From G963668605 sp963668605 (GTDB lineage Bacteria > Acidobacteriota > Terriglobia > Bryobacterales > Bryobacteraceae), in contig OY764903.1 of NCBI GenBank assembly GCA_963668605.1, positions 5,766,001 to 5,830,000 on the forward strand: a stretch of 64,000 nucleotides of DNA. The letters run 5' to 3'. A model generated the notes under the pieces. That model was given only the letters and a program-made list of their open reading frames with translations, did no database searches and was not told the DNA's origin. Position numbers and translations under genes: made by a program. Shown here piece by piece: positions 18,733 through 27,764 of this stretch (position 1 is its first letter; each line of letters starts with the position of its first letter).

Positions 18733-18840
18733 GTGATCGCCACTGCCTCCACCACGTCGGTTTCCCGGTTTGCGAACGCGCGGAGGAGCATCCGGCGGGC
18801 TTCCCGCAGGGTGGCCTCGAAACACAATTCAGAGAGCTAG
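18733..18840 (+). CDS. Possible 35-residue leader ORF before the GT2 gene
   Basis: A GTG-started frame with an AAGGGG site upstream. It encodes a basic Ser/Arg-rich peptide ending in KHNSES and stops three bases before the GT2 start codon, which itself lacks a strong ribosome-binding site. The spacing would fit translational coupling. No homology is recognised and it may be fortuitous. Confidence 0.25.
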   Translation: MIATASTTSVSRFANARRSIRRASRRVASKHNSES

Positions 18841-18843
18841 CTC

Positions 18844-20457
18844 ATGGCATCATTCCTTCCATTTTCGTTCCTGCTCGCGACGTCGACGGTCGACCAGGTT
18901 ATGAAAAGTCTGTTCGACGACTCCTTCAGCGGAATCTACAGCCTGAACAGCTTCGATCTGGCGATGCTGATCCCGTACTTCACCGTGCTGGTCATTCTCT
19001 CGCTCTACGGACTGCACCGCTATGAAACGATGCGCACGTACATGAAGCACCGCGCGAAGGTGACCAATGTTCCGCCCTCGAAGTTTGCTGAACTGCCCAG
19101 GGTGACGATCCAGCTTCCGCTTTACAACGAGCGCTATGTGGTGGAGCGGCTGATCGAGGAAACCTGCAAGGTCGACTATCCCCGCCATCTGTTGCAGATC
19201 CAGGTCCTCGACGACTCAACCGACGAGACGCACCCGTTCACCGAGCGTCTGGTCAACGAATATCGCGCCATGGGCCATCCCATCGAGTACCATCACCGCA
19301 GCAACCGCCACGGCTTCAAGGCCGGTGCGTTGCAGGAGGGACTGGAAACGGCGACGGGCGAGTTCACGGCCGTCTTCGACGCCGATTTCATCCCACCGCG
19401 CGATTTCCTGATGCGCACTATTCATTTCTTCGAGAAGCCCGACGTCGGTGTGGTGCAGACGCGCTGGAGCTACCTCAATCGTGACTACAGCATCCTGACC
19501 GAAGTGCAGGCGATGTTGCTCGACGGCCATTTCGTGCTCGAGCACGGCGCCCGCTGCGGACGGGGCTTGTTTTTCAACTTCAATGGCACTGCGGGCATCC
19601 TGCGGAAGAAGATGATCGCCGATGCGGGCGGCTGGCAGCACGACACGCTCACTGAGGATTCCGACCTGAGCTATCGCGCGCAACTCAAGGGCTGGCGTTT
19701 CGTCTACGTACCTGCGGTCGAGTGTCCTTCCGAGTTGCCCGTCGAGACCTATGCGTTCCAGGTGCAGCAATCGCGCTGGGCAAAGGGACTAACGCAGGTC
19801 GCCATGAAGCTGCTGCCCTCAATCCTTAGAGCTAAGCTGCCGCTGCGCACCAAGGCCGAGGCGTTCTTTCATCTGACACCGAACATTTCGTACCCTCTGA
19901 TGGTGGTGGTCTCCGCGCTAATGCTGCCGGTCATGGTGGTGCGATTTTACATGGGCTGGTTACAGATGCTGTTGATCGACATGCCGCTGATCATCGCCTC
20001 GTTCTGGTCGTTGTCCGCGTTCTATGTGATGTCGCAGCGCGAACTGTTTCCCAACAAATGGAAGCGCGCGGTTTTCCTGCTGCCTTTCCTGATGGCCACC
20101 GGAGTTGCGTTGACGGTGAGCAACACTCGCGCGGTTCTCGAGGCGCTCTTCCGCGTCCAGACTGGTTTTGTGCGCACTCCAAAATTCGCCGGTGGTGGAC
20201 AGACGTCCAAAGTGCGGAGCGAGGCGTACCGCCGCCGCAGCGGCTGGCTGCCCTACGTGGAGATCGGGTTTGGTACGTACTTCTTATGTATGGTGGCTTT
20301 CGCCATCGACACGTACAACTTCCTTTCGATTCCCTTCCTGATGCTGTTTGTCGGCGGCTACTACTGGGCCGGCTTCTCGACGCTGTACCAGGAGTTCCAG
20401 GGCAAGCTGCGTTGGAAGGCGGCGCTGGCGGCCAGCGGTACTGCGGCGCGGTCGTAG
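18844..20457 (+). CDS. Cellulose-synthase-like GT2 glycosyltransferase
   Basis: A 537-aa processive glycosyltransferase of the BcsA/CslA type. One N-terminal membrane segment (about residues 38-58) precedes the GT-A catalytic domain, with DDSTDET (about 122), FDADF (about 178), TEDSD (about 271) and the QQSRWAKG motif (QxxRW, about 307). Four or five C-terminal membrane segments follow. These features indicate inverting, processive synthesis and export of a beta-linked polysaccharide such as glucan or glucomannan. No PilZ domain is fused; a stand-alone PilZ gene lies just upstream. It converges with the DASS transporter gene 8 bases away. The polymer identity is unknown. Confidence 0.9.
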   Translation: MASFLPFSFLLATSTVDQVMKSLFDDSFSGIYSLNSFDLAMLIPYFTVLVILSLYGLHRYETMRTYMKHRAKVTNVPPSKFAELPRVTIQLPLYNERYVVERLIEETCKVDYPRHLLQIQVLDDSTDETHPFTERLVNEYRAMGHPIEYHHRSNRHGFKAGALQEGLETATGEFTAVFDADFIPPRDFLMRTIHFFEKPDVGVVQTRWSYLNRDYSILTEVQAMLLDGHFVLEHGARCGRGLFFNFNGTAGILRKKMIADAGGWQHDTLTEDSDLSYRAQLKGWRFVYVPAVECPSELPVETYAFQVQQSRWAKGLTQVAMKLLPSILRAKLPLRTKAEAFFHLTPNISYPLMVVVSALMLPVMVVRFYMGWLQMLLIDMPLIIASFWSLSAFYVMSQRELFPNKWKRAVFLLPFLMATGVALTVSNTRAVLEALFRVQTGFVRTPKFAGGGQTSKVRSEAYRRRSGWLPYVEIGFGTYFLCMVAFAIDTYNFLSIPFLMLFVGGYYWAGFSTLYQEFQGKLRWKAALAASGTAARS

Positions 20458-20465
20458 CGCGCTGC

Positions 20466-21956
20466 CTACCACACGCCAATCAGCTTCCACCAGGCAAAGC
20501 CGACAGTCGACCAGATCGTCAGATTCACCAGCGAGACCACGAAGCCTACCTTCCACCATGTCCGCATGCTCGCGTACCCTTGCGCGAAGAACATCGGCGC
20601 CGGTGTTGTGCCGTAGTTTGTCAAGCCCGCCGAGAGACACGTAAAACAGGCAAAGGAAAAGGCCATCAGGCCGACCGGCGCTCCCTTGGCGTACAACACA
20701 GCCAAAAACGGCGGGTACATCGCGAGAATATGCGCGGTGATGCTGGCGAAACCGTAGTGCGCATAGAAATAGACGAGCAGCGCCACTGCCAGCAGTGTGA
20801 TCCATCCGAATCCCGCGAACGCTCCGCCCACGGCCTTGGCGAACACGGTCGTCACCTCCGCGTCGTTGAGCGCCTTGCCGAGGCGCAGCAGACCGCCGTA
20901 CCAGATGAAAATGTCCCAGGCGGCGCGTTCTCCCTTGACGTCCTCCCAATCCAAAATGCCGGTGGCCAGTAGTGCGGCACAGCCCAACAACGCCGTGACA
21001 GTGATATCAACCTTATGCACGCCCGAACTGACCCACATCCCGCAGACGGCGAGGAAAATCAGCCCCAGCACTCTCTCTCGCCCGCTGAGCGGTCCCATGG
21101 CGGTCAACTCGCGTGCGGCGAAAGCGGCGGCTTCCGGTGTGCGCCGGATCTGTGGCGGGTTAAGGCGCATCACCAGAGGCGGTATCACAGCAAGCGAACA
21201 CAGCCCCGGCACAATGGCCGCAACCAACCAACTCGACCACGTGATCGTGTAGCCGTAGGCGCCGGCCATCTGCGCCGCGAGCGGATTGCTGGCCTGCCCG
21301 GTAAGAAACATGGCCGCCGTCACACAGATGCCCTGGTACACAGCGGTCATCAGGAACGAACCCAGCAGCGCGGCTGTCGCACCCGGTTGCGAGCCGTAAA
21401 TCTCCGCGATCGAGCGCACAATCGGCATGATCACGCCGCCCGAGCGCGCGGCGTTCGAAGGAATGATCGTGGCCAGGATCATGTCGGAAAGCGATAGCGC
21501 GTAGCAGATGCCCAGCGAACTCTTCCCGAACATCCGCACGAAGAAGAGTGCGATGCGGCGGGCGAGGCCGGTGTTGATCAGCGCTCGCGAGATGAAGAAA
21601 GCCGCCATCACCAACCAAACCGTCGAATCCGAATAGCCCGCCAGCGCCTGCGTGACGCTCAGTCCGCCGAGGACAGTCGACAACGCGACAGCGATGAACA
21701 CCAACGCGCCGCCAGGGATCGGCTGAAGAATCAGCCCGGCCACCGTGGCGGCAAACAAACCGAACAGACGCCAAGCCTCCGGCTTTAACAGTTCCGGCCG
21801 CGGGATCGCGAAGACGATCACGATGTAGATAGCGGCCAACAGCAACAGACCCCGTACACGCGTGCCGCGTTGATCTTCGGAGGCTGTTTCTTTTTGGAAC
21901 GTCCTCAAACTTGCCACGCTCAATATTTGCACATCCAGAGAGGAGTATTCCGGCAT
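20466..21956 (-). CDS. DASS family sodium:anion symporter
   Basis: A 496-aa inner-membrane transporter with about 11-12 hydrophobic segments. It matches the divalent anion:Na+ symporter family, which moves dicarboxylates or sulfate. The pattern ATIIPSNAARSG is the family's SNT-like substrate and sodium site, and ISRALINTGLARRIAL precedes it. The 35-residue soluble N-terminal extension before the first membrane segment is normal for the family. Substrate (C4-dicarboxylate, citrate or sulfate) cannot be decided. The gene is divergent from a PEP-CTERM protein, with a 12-bp palindrome in the shared upstream region. Confidence 0.88.
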   Translation of the reverse strand: MPEYSSLDVQILSVASLRTFQKETASEDQRGTRVRGLLLLAAIYIVIVFAIPRPELLKPEAWRLFGLFAATVAGLILQPIPGGALVFIAVALSTVLGGLSVTQALAGYSDSTVWLVMAAFFISRALINTGLARRIALFFVRMFGKSSLGICYALSLSDMILATIIPSNAARSGGVIMPIVRSIAEIYGSQPGATAALLGSFLMTAVYQGICVTAAMFLTGQASNPLAAQMAGAYGYTITWSSWLVAAIVPGLCSLAVIPPLVMRLNPPQIRRTPEAAAFAARELTAMGPLSGRERVLGLIFLAVCGMWVSSGVHKVDITVTALLGCAALLATGILDWEDVKGERAAWDIFIWYGGLLRLGKALNDAEVTTVFAKAVGGAFAGFGWITLLAVALLVYFYAHYGFASITAHILAMYPPFLAVLYAKGAPVGLMAFSFACFTCLSAGLTNYGTTPAPMFFAQGYASMRTWWKVGFVVSLVNLTIWSTVGFAWWKLIGVW

Positions 21957-21993
21957 ACACTCTGCCGGTCTAGGCCTCTCGGATTAGTGGAAG

Positions 21994-22005
21994 TGTACCG
22001 GTACA
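21994..22005. promoter_or_regulatory. Palindromic candidate operator TGTACCGGTACA
   Basis: A perfect 12-bp palindrome in the 132-base divergent region between the DASS transporter and the HAF-repeat gene, 38 bases before the transporter start. It resembles a dimeric repressor site. No regulator gene is adjacent. Confidence 0.35.
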
Positions 22006-22088
22006 TTGCACTCACGTTCGCGCTGTCTTTAGGAACTCCGGGGTATTCGAAAATCCGGGCGGCCGGGCGATACTTGAACTTCCACAAG

Positions 22089-23255
22089 ATGACAACGCAC
22101 AACAAAGTATCCGGATCACAAGCCGCGATCTGGCTGCTGGCGCTCGGCTGCGCAATGCAAACCGCTGCCGGAGGGACCATTTACACCGTGATCGACCTTG
22201 GGCCATCCGTCCATGCTGCGGCGCTCAACGACAACGGCGAGAGCGTCGGATGGCGCCTGCTGAACGACGGCAGTTTGCGCGCTGTTTTCACCGCCGGATT
22301 TGCGGATCCGGCGATGGCGCCTGGTGCCTGGGGGAGCCGCGCGGAAGGGATCAATAATTCCGGGATGGTGGCTGGCACTACATACACGTCTTCCGGAGCG
22401 CAAGCCACCCTGTGGACCGCAGGCGCTGCCACGAACCTCGGCACTCTCGGTGGGAGCGACGCTTGGGCCTTATCCGTCAATGACCACGGGCAAATAGCCG
22501 GGGGCTCTCTCACAGCAACCGGGGAGATGCGTGCGTTCCTGTTCTCGGATGGGACGATGATGAGTTTGGGGGCACTTCCAGGCGGGGATTGGAGTGCGGC
22601 CTATTCCGTGAATAATCTATCACAGGCCGCGGGAACCAGCAGCACGCGGAGCGGCGGGTTTCGCGCTTTTGTCACTGATCCGAAACGGGGCCTGGTGGAT
22701 CTCGGCACTCTGGGCGGCGAATCGAGCTACGGCGCAGCCATTAACAACAACGGCCAGGTTGTGGGCCAGTCCCAACTGACCAGCAGGTATTTACAGGCGT
22801 TCCTTTGGGATCCGCTCAGCGGTATCCACGGACTCGGAACACTGGGAGGCGCTGCCAGCTACGCCTACGGAATCAACGACACCGGGCACGCAGTGGGCGC
22901 TTCCTCGCTGCGGAACTCACTCAATACACATGCTTTTCTTTATCGGGATGGCTTCCTCTACGATCTTAACGAACTGATCGGGAACGCCAGCGGATGGGAG
23001 CTGCTGGAGGCTGTGGACATCAACAACCAGGGACAAATCATTGGAATGGGCTGGTATGAAGGTAGCGAACACGCGTTCTTGTTGCAGCCCGGAGGTAGGA
23101 GCGCTCTGGAGGCGGGAACGATCCACAACCCCGAACCGGCCACGTTTCTATTGCTGGCGACTGGGCTTGGATTCTTTATGTGGAAGAAAAGGAAGGCCAG
23201 CCGGTGGCAGACTTGTCTCGGAGGTAACAAGCCTGCCGGGGGATCGGCTGACTGA
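22089..23255 (+). CDS. HAF-repeat PEP-CTERM surface protein
   Basis: A 388-aa exported protein. After a signal peptide (LLALGCAMQTAAGG) it consists of repeats of the HAF type, for example LGTLGGSDAWALSVNDHGQIAG, LGTLGGESSYGAAINNNGQVVG and LGTLGGAASYAYGINDTGHAVG. The C-terminus has the PEP-CTERM sorting signal: NPEPATFLLLATGLGFF plus the basic WKKRK. An unusual tail of about 18 residues follows the basic cluster. PEP-CTERM proteins are processed by exosortase and go to the envelope or matrix; no exosortase is in this window. Start 22089 was chosen because it begins the signal peptide. Confidence 0.85.
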   Translation: MTTHNKVSGSQAAIWLLALGCAMQTAAGGTIYTVIDLGPSVHAAALNDNGESVGWRLLNDGSLRAVFTAGFADPAMAPGAWGSRAEGINNSGMVAGTTYTSSGAQATLWTAGAATNLGTLGGSDAWALSVNDHGQIAGGSLTATGEMRAFLFSDGTMMSLGALPGGDWSAAYSVNNLSQAAGTSSTRSGGFRAFVTDPKRGLVDLGTLGGESSYGAAINNNGQVVGQSQLTSRYLQAFLWDPLSGIHGLGTLGGAASYAYGINDTGHAVGASSLRNSLNTHAFLYRDGFLYDLNELIGNASGWELLEAVDINNQGQIIGMGWYEGSEHAFLLQPGGRSALEAGTIHNPEPATFLLLATGLGFFMWKKRKASRWQTCLGGNKPAGGSAD

Positions 23256-23342
23256 TCGAGAAATATCAGACAAGATGGCCAAAACGCCCGGAGGAGGCGT
23301 CCAGCGCGAGTCATCGTTTCTCTCGCGTAGTGTTAGTACTAC

Positions 23343-23432
23343 TATACCCTTGGTTCTCCCCCAAGGGAATTCCCCAAACAGCTACTTTGGTGAAATATTA
23401 TGCGGGTATCGCATACCCCCATTTGCGGGTAT
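23343..23432. promoter_or_regulatory. Cluster of short inverted and direct repeats upstream of MFS gene
   Basis: CCCTTGG/CCAAGGG forms a hairpin at 23347-23367. GGGTATcgcATACCC is an inverted repeat at 23404-23418. TGCGGGTAT occurs twice (23401 and 23424), 23 bases apart. The cluster is 105-190 bases before the MFS transporter start and suggests binding sites for a regulator. Confidence 0.4.
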
Positions 23433-23536
23433 TCCAATTCAAGGCAATCACCACTCCGAAATAAGTAGAATCTCCCCGTGCAACGCCCGCAGCGGCGACT
23501 CCGGCGAATCATCGCGGAATCGAATATAATCCTAGC

Positions 23537-24823
23537 GTGCCTCAAACCACGATCAATGAAACTCAGGCTCCGACACGCATGACCCGCATGCGCTGGTGGA
23601 TGCTCGCCCTGCTCTTCTTTGCAACGACGATTAACTACCTTGACCGGATTGTCTTTTCCGTCCTGATCCCGGTCATTCGGGAGGAACTGCACGTTACTCC
23701 GCAGCAGTACGGAAACCTCAATGGCGCATTTCTGATCTGCTACACGGTCGGTTTCCTGATCATGGGAAAACTGATTGACCGCTATGGGACCAAGATCGGC
23801 TACTCGCTGGCTATCACATGGTGGTCGGTCGCGGCGGCTGCGCACGCTCTGTCCAGCGGCGTGCTGAGCCTCGGCTTCTGGCGCGGGATGTTAGGTCTGG
23901 GCGAATCCGGCAATTTCCCGGCGGCGATCAAGTCGGTGGCAGAATGGTTCCCGAAGAAGGATCGCGCCTTCGCGACGGGCATCTTCAATGCGGGTTCCAA
24001 TGTGGCCTCCATGGTCGGTCCGCCGCTGTTCGTGTGGATGGCGCTGCACCACGGTTGGCGCGCATGCTTCCTGATCACGGGAGGGCTGGGATTCGTATGG
24101 CTGGCGCTTTGGATCGTCATGTACCGCCTTCCGCACCAGCACCCGCACGCCAACAAGGCTGAGGTCGATTACATCCATAGCGACGACGACGAGCAGACGA
24201 CAGAGCCGACGGTCGGATGGTTGCGCGCGCTGGGCCGGAAAGAGACCTGGGGTTTCACCCTCGCGAAATTCCTTACCGATCCAGTGTGGTGGTTTTATCT
24301 GTACTGGCTGCCGCCCTACTTTTACGACGTGCGCAAGTTCAATCTGCAGGAGCTCGCCTGGGCGCTGCCGGTGATCTATCTGATGGCCGATTTCGGCAGC
24401 GTGGCGGGCGGATGGCTTTCCGGCTACTTCATTCGGCGCGGCTGGCCGAACGGCAAGGCACGCAAGGGCGCGATGGCCGTTTGCGCGGCCTGTATGCCGC
24501 TAGCGGCCCTTTCCGTGCTGGCGCACAGCCCTATTCTGGCCGTGGCGCTGGTAAGCTTGGCAACGTCGGCGCACCAGGGCTGGTCGGCGAACCTCTACAC
24601 CACGGTTTCCGACGTCTTTCCGAAAAATGCGGTGGCTTCCGTGACCGGAATCGGCGGCTGTCTCGGTGGGTTTGGCGGCTTTCTGTTCTCAGCGGTGATT
24701 CCGGGTTACGTCGTGACGCACTTCGGTTACACGCCGGTCTTCCTCATCATGGGATGCTTCCACCTGACTGCACTCATCGTCGTGCACAAACTTCTGGGCG
24801 ATATGAAGCGGATCACCGTGTAG
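23537..24823 (+). CDS. MFS transporter, ACS (hexuronate/anion:cation symporter) type
   Basis: A 428-aa inner-membrane protein with 12 hydrophobic segments. The first segment contains INYLDRIVFSVLIPVI, close to the ExuT/GudP-type signature, followed by GKLIDRYGTKIGY, a version of the MFS loop 2-3 motif. GESGNFPAAIKSVAEWFP is another ACS-family landmark. Members import hexuronates, glucarate and related sugar acids by proton symport. The start is GTG 23537; ATG 23579 is an alternative. The gene ends 24 bases before a strong terminator, so it forms its own transcript, although sulfatase and deacetylase genes lie downstream. Confidence 0.88.
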   Translation: MPQTTINETQAPTRMTRMRWWMLALLFFATTINYLDRIVFSVLIPVIREELHVTPQQYGNLNGAFLICYTVGFLIMGKLIDRYGTKIGYSLAITWWSVAAAAHALSSGVLSLGFWRGMLGLGESGNFPAAIKSVAEWFPKKDRAFATGIFNAGSNVASMVGPPLFVWMALHHGWRACFLITGGLGFVWLALWIVMYRLPHQHPHANKAEVDYIHSDDDEQTTEPTVGWLRALGRKETWGFTLAKFLTDPVWWFYLYWLPPYFYDVRKFNLQELAWALPVIYLMADFGSVAGGWLSGYFIRRGWPNGKARKGAMAVCAACMPLAALSVLAHSPILAVALVSLATSAHQGWSANLYTTVSDVFPKNAVASVTGIGGCLGGFGGFLFSAVIPGYVVTHFGYTPVFLIMGCFHLTALIVVHKLLGDMKRITV

Positions 24824-24846
24824 CGGTGAGCGAATCACAAGCAAAG

Positions 24847-24893
24847 CGGCCTCTCATCCGTGCGGAAAACCCGTTCGGATGAGAGGCCGTTTT
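24847..24893 (+). terminator. Rho-independent terminator after MFS gene
   Basis: A perfect 14-bp stem (CGGCCTCTCATCCG with its complement ending at 24889) around a 15-base loop is followed by TTTT. It lies 24 bases after the MFS stop codon. Confidence 0.85.
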
Positions 24894-25165
24894 CAGTAGA
24901 GATCCACCAATTCAGGCGCGCAGCGAATTGAATAGGCCACGGATTCACGGCGGGCGTGTACGTGAGGAATGATCCACTGACACGTTACGCTCGATCCGCA
25001 ACTCCTCGACATCCCGCAGCGAGTAGAGCGTCTGCGGTAGCATATTTGGAATCGATTGGTTCTGCAATGTTCAACCCTACTCAGAACGTTCTCGCGACGG
25101 TTCGGAAACAGTTCCAGGCTTCCGTGCCGCCATGTTCGGTTCCATCAGCAGACAAAGCGGTCGCC
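24894..25165 (+). other. Intergenic region before the sulfatase
   Basis: The sulfatase frame is open from 24956, but the residues before ATG 25166 show no domain or signal sequence, so this stretch is treated as leader. No recognisable RNA element is seen. Confidence 0.5.
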
Positions 25166-26734
25166 ATGCCCAGTCCAGGACGCAGAGCTTTTCTCTCCGC
25201 TGCCGCTGGTACGTTGGGCGCGCTGGCGGCCGGCTGTGGCCGGTATCGTAGCAGGGAGTCAAAATCGCGCCCGAACATCCTTCTCGCCCTCGCTGACGAT
25301 CTTTCGTGGCTCCATACCGAAGCGATGGGCGACCGCGTCGTTCGAACGCCGAACTTCGACCGCCTGGCGCGAGAAGGTGTTTTGTTCACCCAGGCCTTCA
25401 CCGCCTGTCCGTCCTGTACGCCCTCCCGCAGCGCGATCCTCACCGGTCGTGAGATCTGGCAACTGGAGGAGGGCGGTTTGCTGCACTCCACCTTCAATCC
25501 GCGCTATGTGCCTTATACCCATCAGTTGGAAGCGGCCGGGTATCACACCGGTTACACCGGGAAAGGCTGGGCGCCGGGCACGTGGGACGCGGGTGGACTC
25601 AAACGAAATCCCACCGGCCAGGAGTTCAACAAACGGACCCTCGCAGCGGCCCCTCACGATGGACTCTCGAAGAACGACTATGCCGCCAACTTCGAGGACT
25701 TTCTTGCCGCCCGGCCGCCCGGCGCTCCGTTCTGCTTCTGGTTCGGATCGTTCGAGCCGCACCGCGACTATCAGGATGGCTCCGGCGTGCGCTCAGGTAA
25801 GACGCTGGCGCAGGCTCCGGTGCCTCCGTTTCTACCGGCCAGCGATGTCGTGCGCGGTGACATCCTCGACTACTGCGCCGAGGTCGACTACTTCGATCAG
25901 CAACTGGGGCGTTTAATCGCCGTGCTGGAAAAGTCCGGCGAACTCGACGACACGCTGATTGTCGCCACTAGCGACAATGGCATGCCCTTTCCGCGCGCCA
26001 AAGCCAACCTCTATGACTGGGGTGTGCGCATGCCGCTCGCCATCCGCTGGCCGGGGCGCGTGCGCGGATTGCGCGTGGTCGACGACCTGGTGGGCCATAT
26101 CGATTTAGCTCCGACGTTTCTCGAAGCGGCGGGGCTCCCCATTTCTCCGCAGATCACTGGGCGAAGCCTCATGCCGATTCTCACGGGAACCGCTCACGCC
26201 GCGCGCGAAGCTATCTACACAGGCATGGAGCGGCACACGTGGTGCCGTCCCGAAGGCGCGACTTATCCGATGCGAGCGATCCGCACCCACGACTTCCTCT
26301 ACATTCGCAACTTTGCGCCCGACCGCTGGCCGGGTGGCAACCCCGACTTCGTCTCCTCCAACCGTACTTTCTTTGGAGACGTCGACGCCGGCCCCACCAA
26401 GAAATTCATGGAACAACATGCAACAGGTGAATTCGCGGATCTGTTCCAGATGGCCTTTGGCAAGCGGCCTGAGGAAGAACTCTATGACCTCGCCACGGAT
26501 CCGGCGCAAATGCGCAACGTGGCGGCCGATCCGGCCTATAGCGCTTCACGCGACAAACTACGATCGAGCCTCGAAGCCTATCTAAAACAGACTGGTGATC
26601 CGCGTATCGCCAAGCGCGATCCCTGGCAGGCTTACGTTTACTATCAAACCGAAGGTTACGGCGCCAGCTTCAACCGCACGCTCTCTGATGAGGTGCGCCG
26701 TAAAGCGCGCGAAAAGGGCAGCCGGCCGGAGTGA
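25166..26734 (+). CDS. Formylglycine-dependent sulfatase, exported
   Basis: A 522-aa arylsulfatase-family enzyme. The N-terminus (SPGRRAFLSAAAGTLGALAAGC) looks like a Tat-type signal with a possible lipobox ending in Cys. The metal-binding pair lies in LALADDLSW (about residue 47). The active-site motif CTPSRSAILTG (about residue 90) has Cys at the position converted to formylglycine, so an anaerobic or FGE-type maturase is needed. TSDNG (about residue 270) holds further metal ligands. It resembles heparan-sulfate-type and other glycan sulfatases, but substrate cannot be assigned. Start 25166 was chosen for the signal peptide. A polysaccharide deacetylase follows at 26835. Confidence 0.88.
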   Translation: MPSPGRRAFLSAAAGTLGALAAGCGRYRSRESKSRPNILLALADDLSWLHTEAMGDRVVRTPNFDRLAREGVLFTQAFTACPSCTPSRSAILTGREIWQLEEGGLLHSTFNPRYVPYTHQLEAAGYHTGYTGKGWAPGTWDAGGLKRNPTGQEFNKRTLAAAPHDGLSKNDYAANFEDFLAARPPGAPFCFWFGSFEPHRDYQDGSGVRSGKTLAQAPVPPFLPASDVVRGDILDYCAEVDYFDQQLGRLIAVLEKSGELDDTLIVATSDNGMPFPRAKANLYDWGVRMPLAIRWPGRVRGLRVVDDLVGHIDLAPTFLEAAGLPISPQITGRSLMPILTGTAHAAREAIYTGMERHTWCRPEGATYPMRAIRTHDFLYIRNFAPDRWPGGNPDFVSSNRTFFGDVDAGPTKKFMEQHATGEFADLFQMAFGKRPEEELYDLATDPAQMRNVAADPAYSASRDKLRSSLEAYLKQTGDPRIAKRDPWQAYVYYQTEGYGASFNRTLSDEVRRKAREKGSRPE

Positions 26735-26834
26735 TCCGCTTGCGCGAGGTGTTTCTGTTTCGCGTCACGCCTCTCGCAGTCTGGTATGCGTAAGCCGCGA
26801 TGCCGTGCGTGGCCAACGGACCGTGCACAATGAA

Positions 26835-27764
26835 ATGATTGTCTCCATGAACCAGAATGCCCAGCAGCGCGCCAGCGTAGACGGCTCGCCGCTCTCGCGA
26901 CGTGAGCTGCTATCGCTAGTTGCTGCCCCGGCGTTCGCGAAGAGTGCGCCATCAGTGGCCATTACGCTCGATGATATTGCCTGGCAGGGCGTTGCGGAGG
27001 AGCGCTTGTTTACGGCACTCGGGAGACATCAGGCAGCCCTGTTCGTGGCAGGCCGCAATGTCGACAGCGCAGATGGCCGACGCCTTCTGTCGCGCTGGAA
27101 CGCCGCGGGACATCTGCTGTGCAATCACACATATTCGCATCAGACTTTGGATCGCGTTGGTGCGGAAACTTTCCAGAACGATATTCTGCGGAATGAAACC
27201 GTGTTGCGCCCGCACTCGAATTTCACGAAGCTGTTCCGCTTCCCCGTATTGAAAGAAGGCGCTACCGCGGCGATACGGGATCAGTTGCGCGCGTTTCTGA
27301 AGCAGCACGATTACCGCAACGGAGCAGTCACCATCGATGCATCGGATTGGTATTTCGATCAACGCTTGCGGGAGCGGCTGCGTGCGGACCCGACGTTCGA
27401 CACGGCGCGCTATCGGGAGCCCTATTTGGCGCACCTGTGGGATCGGGCTCAGTATTACGATGGGCTCGCGCAAATCCTGCTGGGGCGCAGTGCCGCGCAT
27501 ACATTGCTGCTGCACTACAACCAGATCACCGCTCTGTTCCTGGGCGATGCGATCGCGATGTTCCTGGCGCGCGGATGGAACGTGATCGACGCCGCACAGG
27601 CTTTTTCTGATCCAGTATTTCAGCGTGAGCCGAACAACGTGCCTGCCGGCGAAAGCCTGTTATGGGCACTGGCAAAGGAGTCCGGGCGCTTCGAAGGCAA
27701 GCTGCGCTATCCGGGCGAGGACAGCGTCTACGAAAAACCGGCACTGGACCGGCTGCAGTTGTGA
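26835..27764 (+). CDS. Exported polysaccharide deacetylase (NodB-like)
   Basis: A 309-aa protein. A Tat-like N-terminus (SRRELLSLVAAPAFAKSA) precedes the NodB fold. The catalytic Asp pair is in ITLDDIAW and the metal-binding HxxxH in NHTYSH (about residue 100). HTLLLHYNQ near residue 225 supplies the usual C-terminal His. It removes acetyl groups from a polysaccharide, with substrate unknown. ATG 26847 is an alternative start. The position behind the sulfatase suggests both act on the same glycan, which is an inference. Its stop overlaps the GTG of a short frame that begins at 27761. Confidence 0.85.
   Translation: MIVSMNQNAQQRASVDGSPLSRRELLSLVAAPAFAKSAPSVAITLDDIAWQGVAEERLFTALGRHQAALFVAGRNVDSADGRRLLSRWNAAGHLLCNHTYSHQTLDRVGAETFQNDILRNETVLRPHSNFTKLFRFPVLKEGATAAIRDQLRAFLKQHDYRNGAVTIDASDWYFDQRLRERLRADPTFDTARYREPYLAHLWDRAQYYDGLAQILLGRSAAHTLLLHYNQITALFLGDAIAMFLARGWNVIDAAQAFSDPVFQREPNNVPAGESLLWALAKESGRFEGKLRYPGEDSVYEKPALDRLQL

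Noticed and set aside
22100..23230. Repeats in the HAF gene considered as a DNA repeat array or CRISPR
   Set aside because: They are degenerate protein-level repeats within one reading frame, with no constant DNA repeat or spacers.
24956..25165. N-terminal extension of the sulfatase
   Set aside because: The sequence before ATG 25166 lacks a signal or domain, whereas 25166 begins a proper Tat/lipoprotein-like signal.
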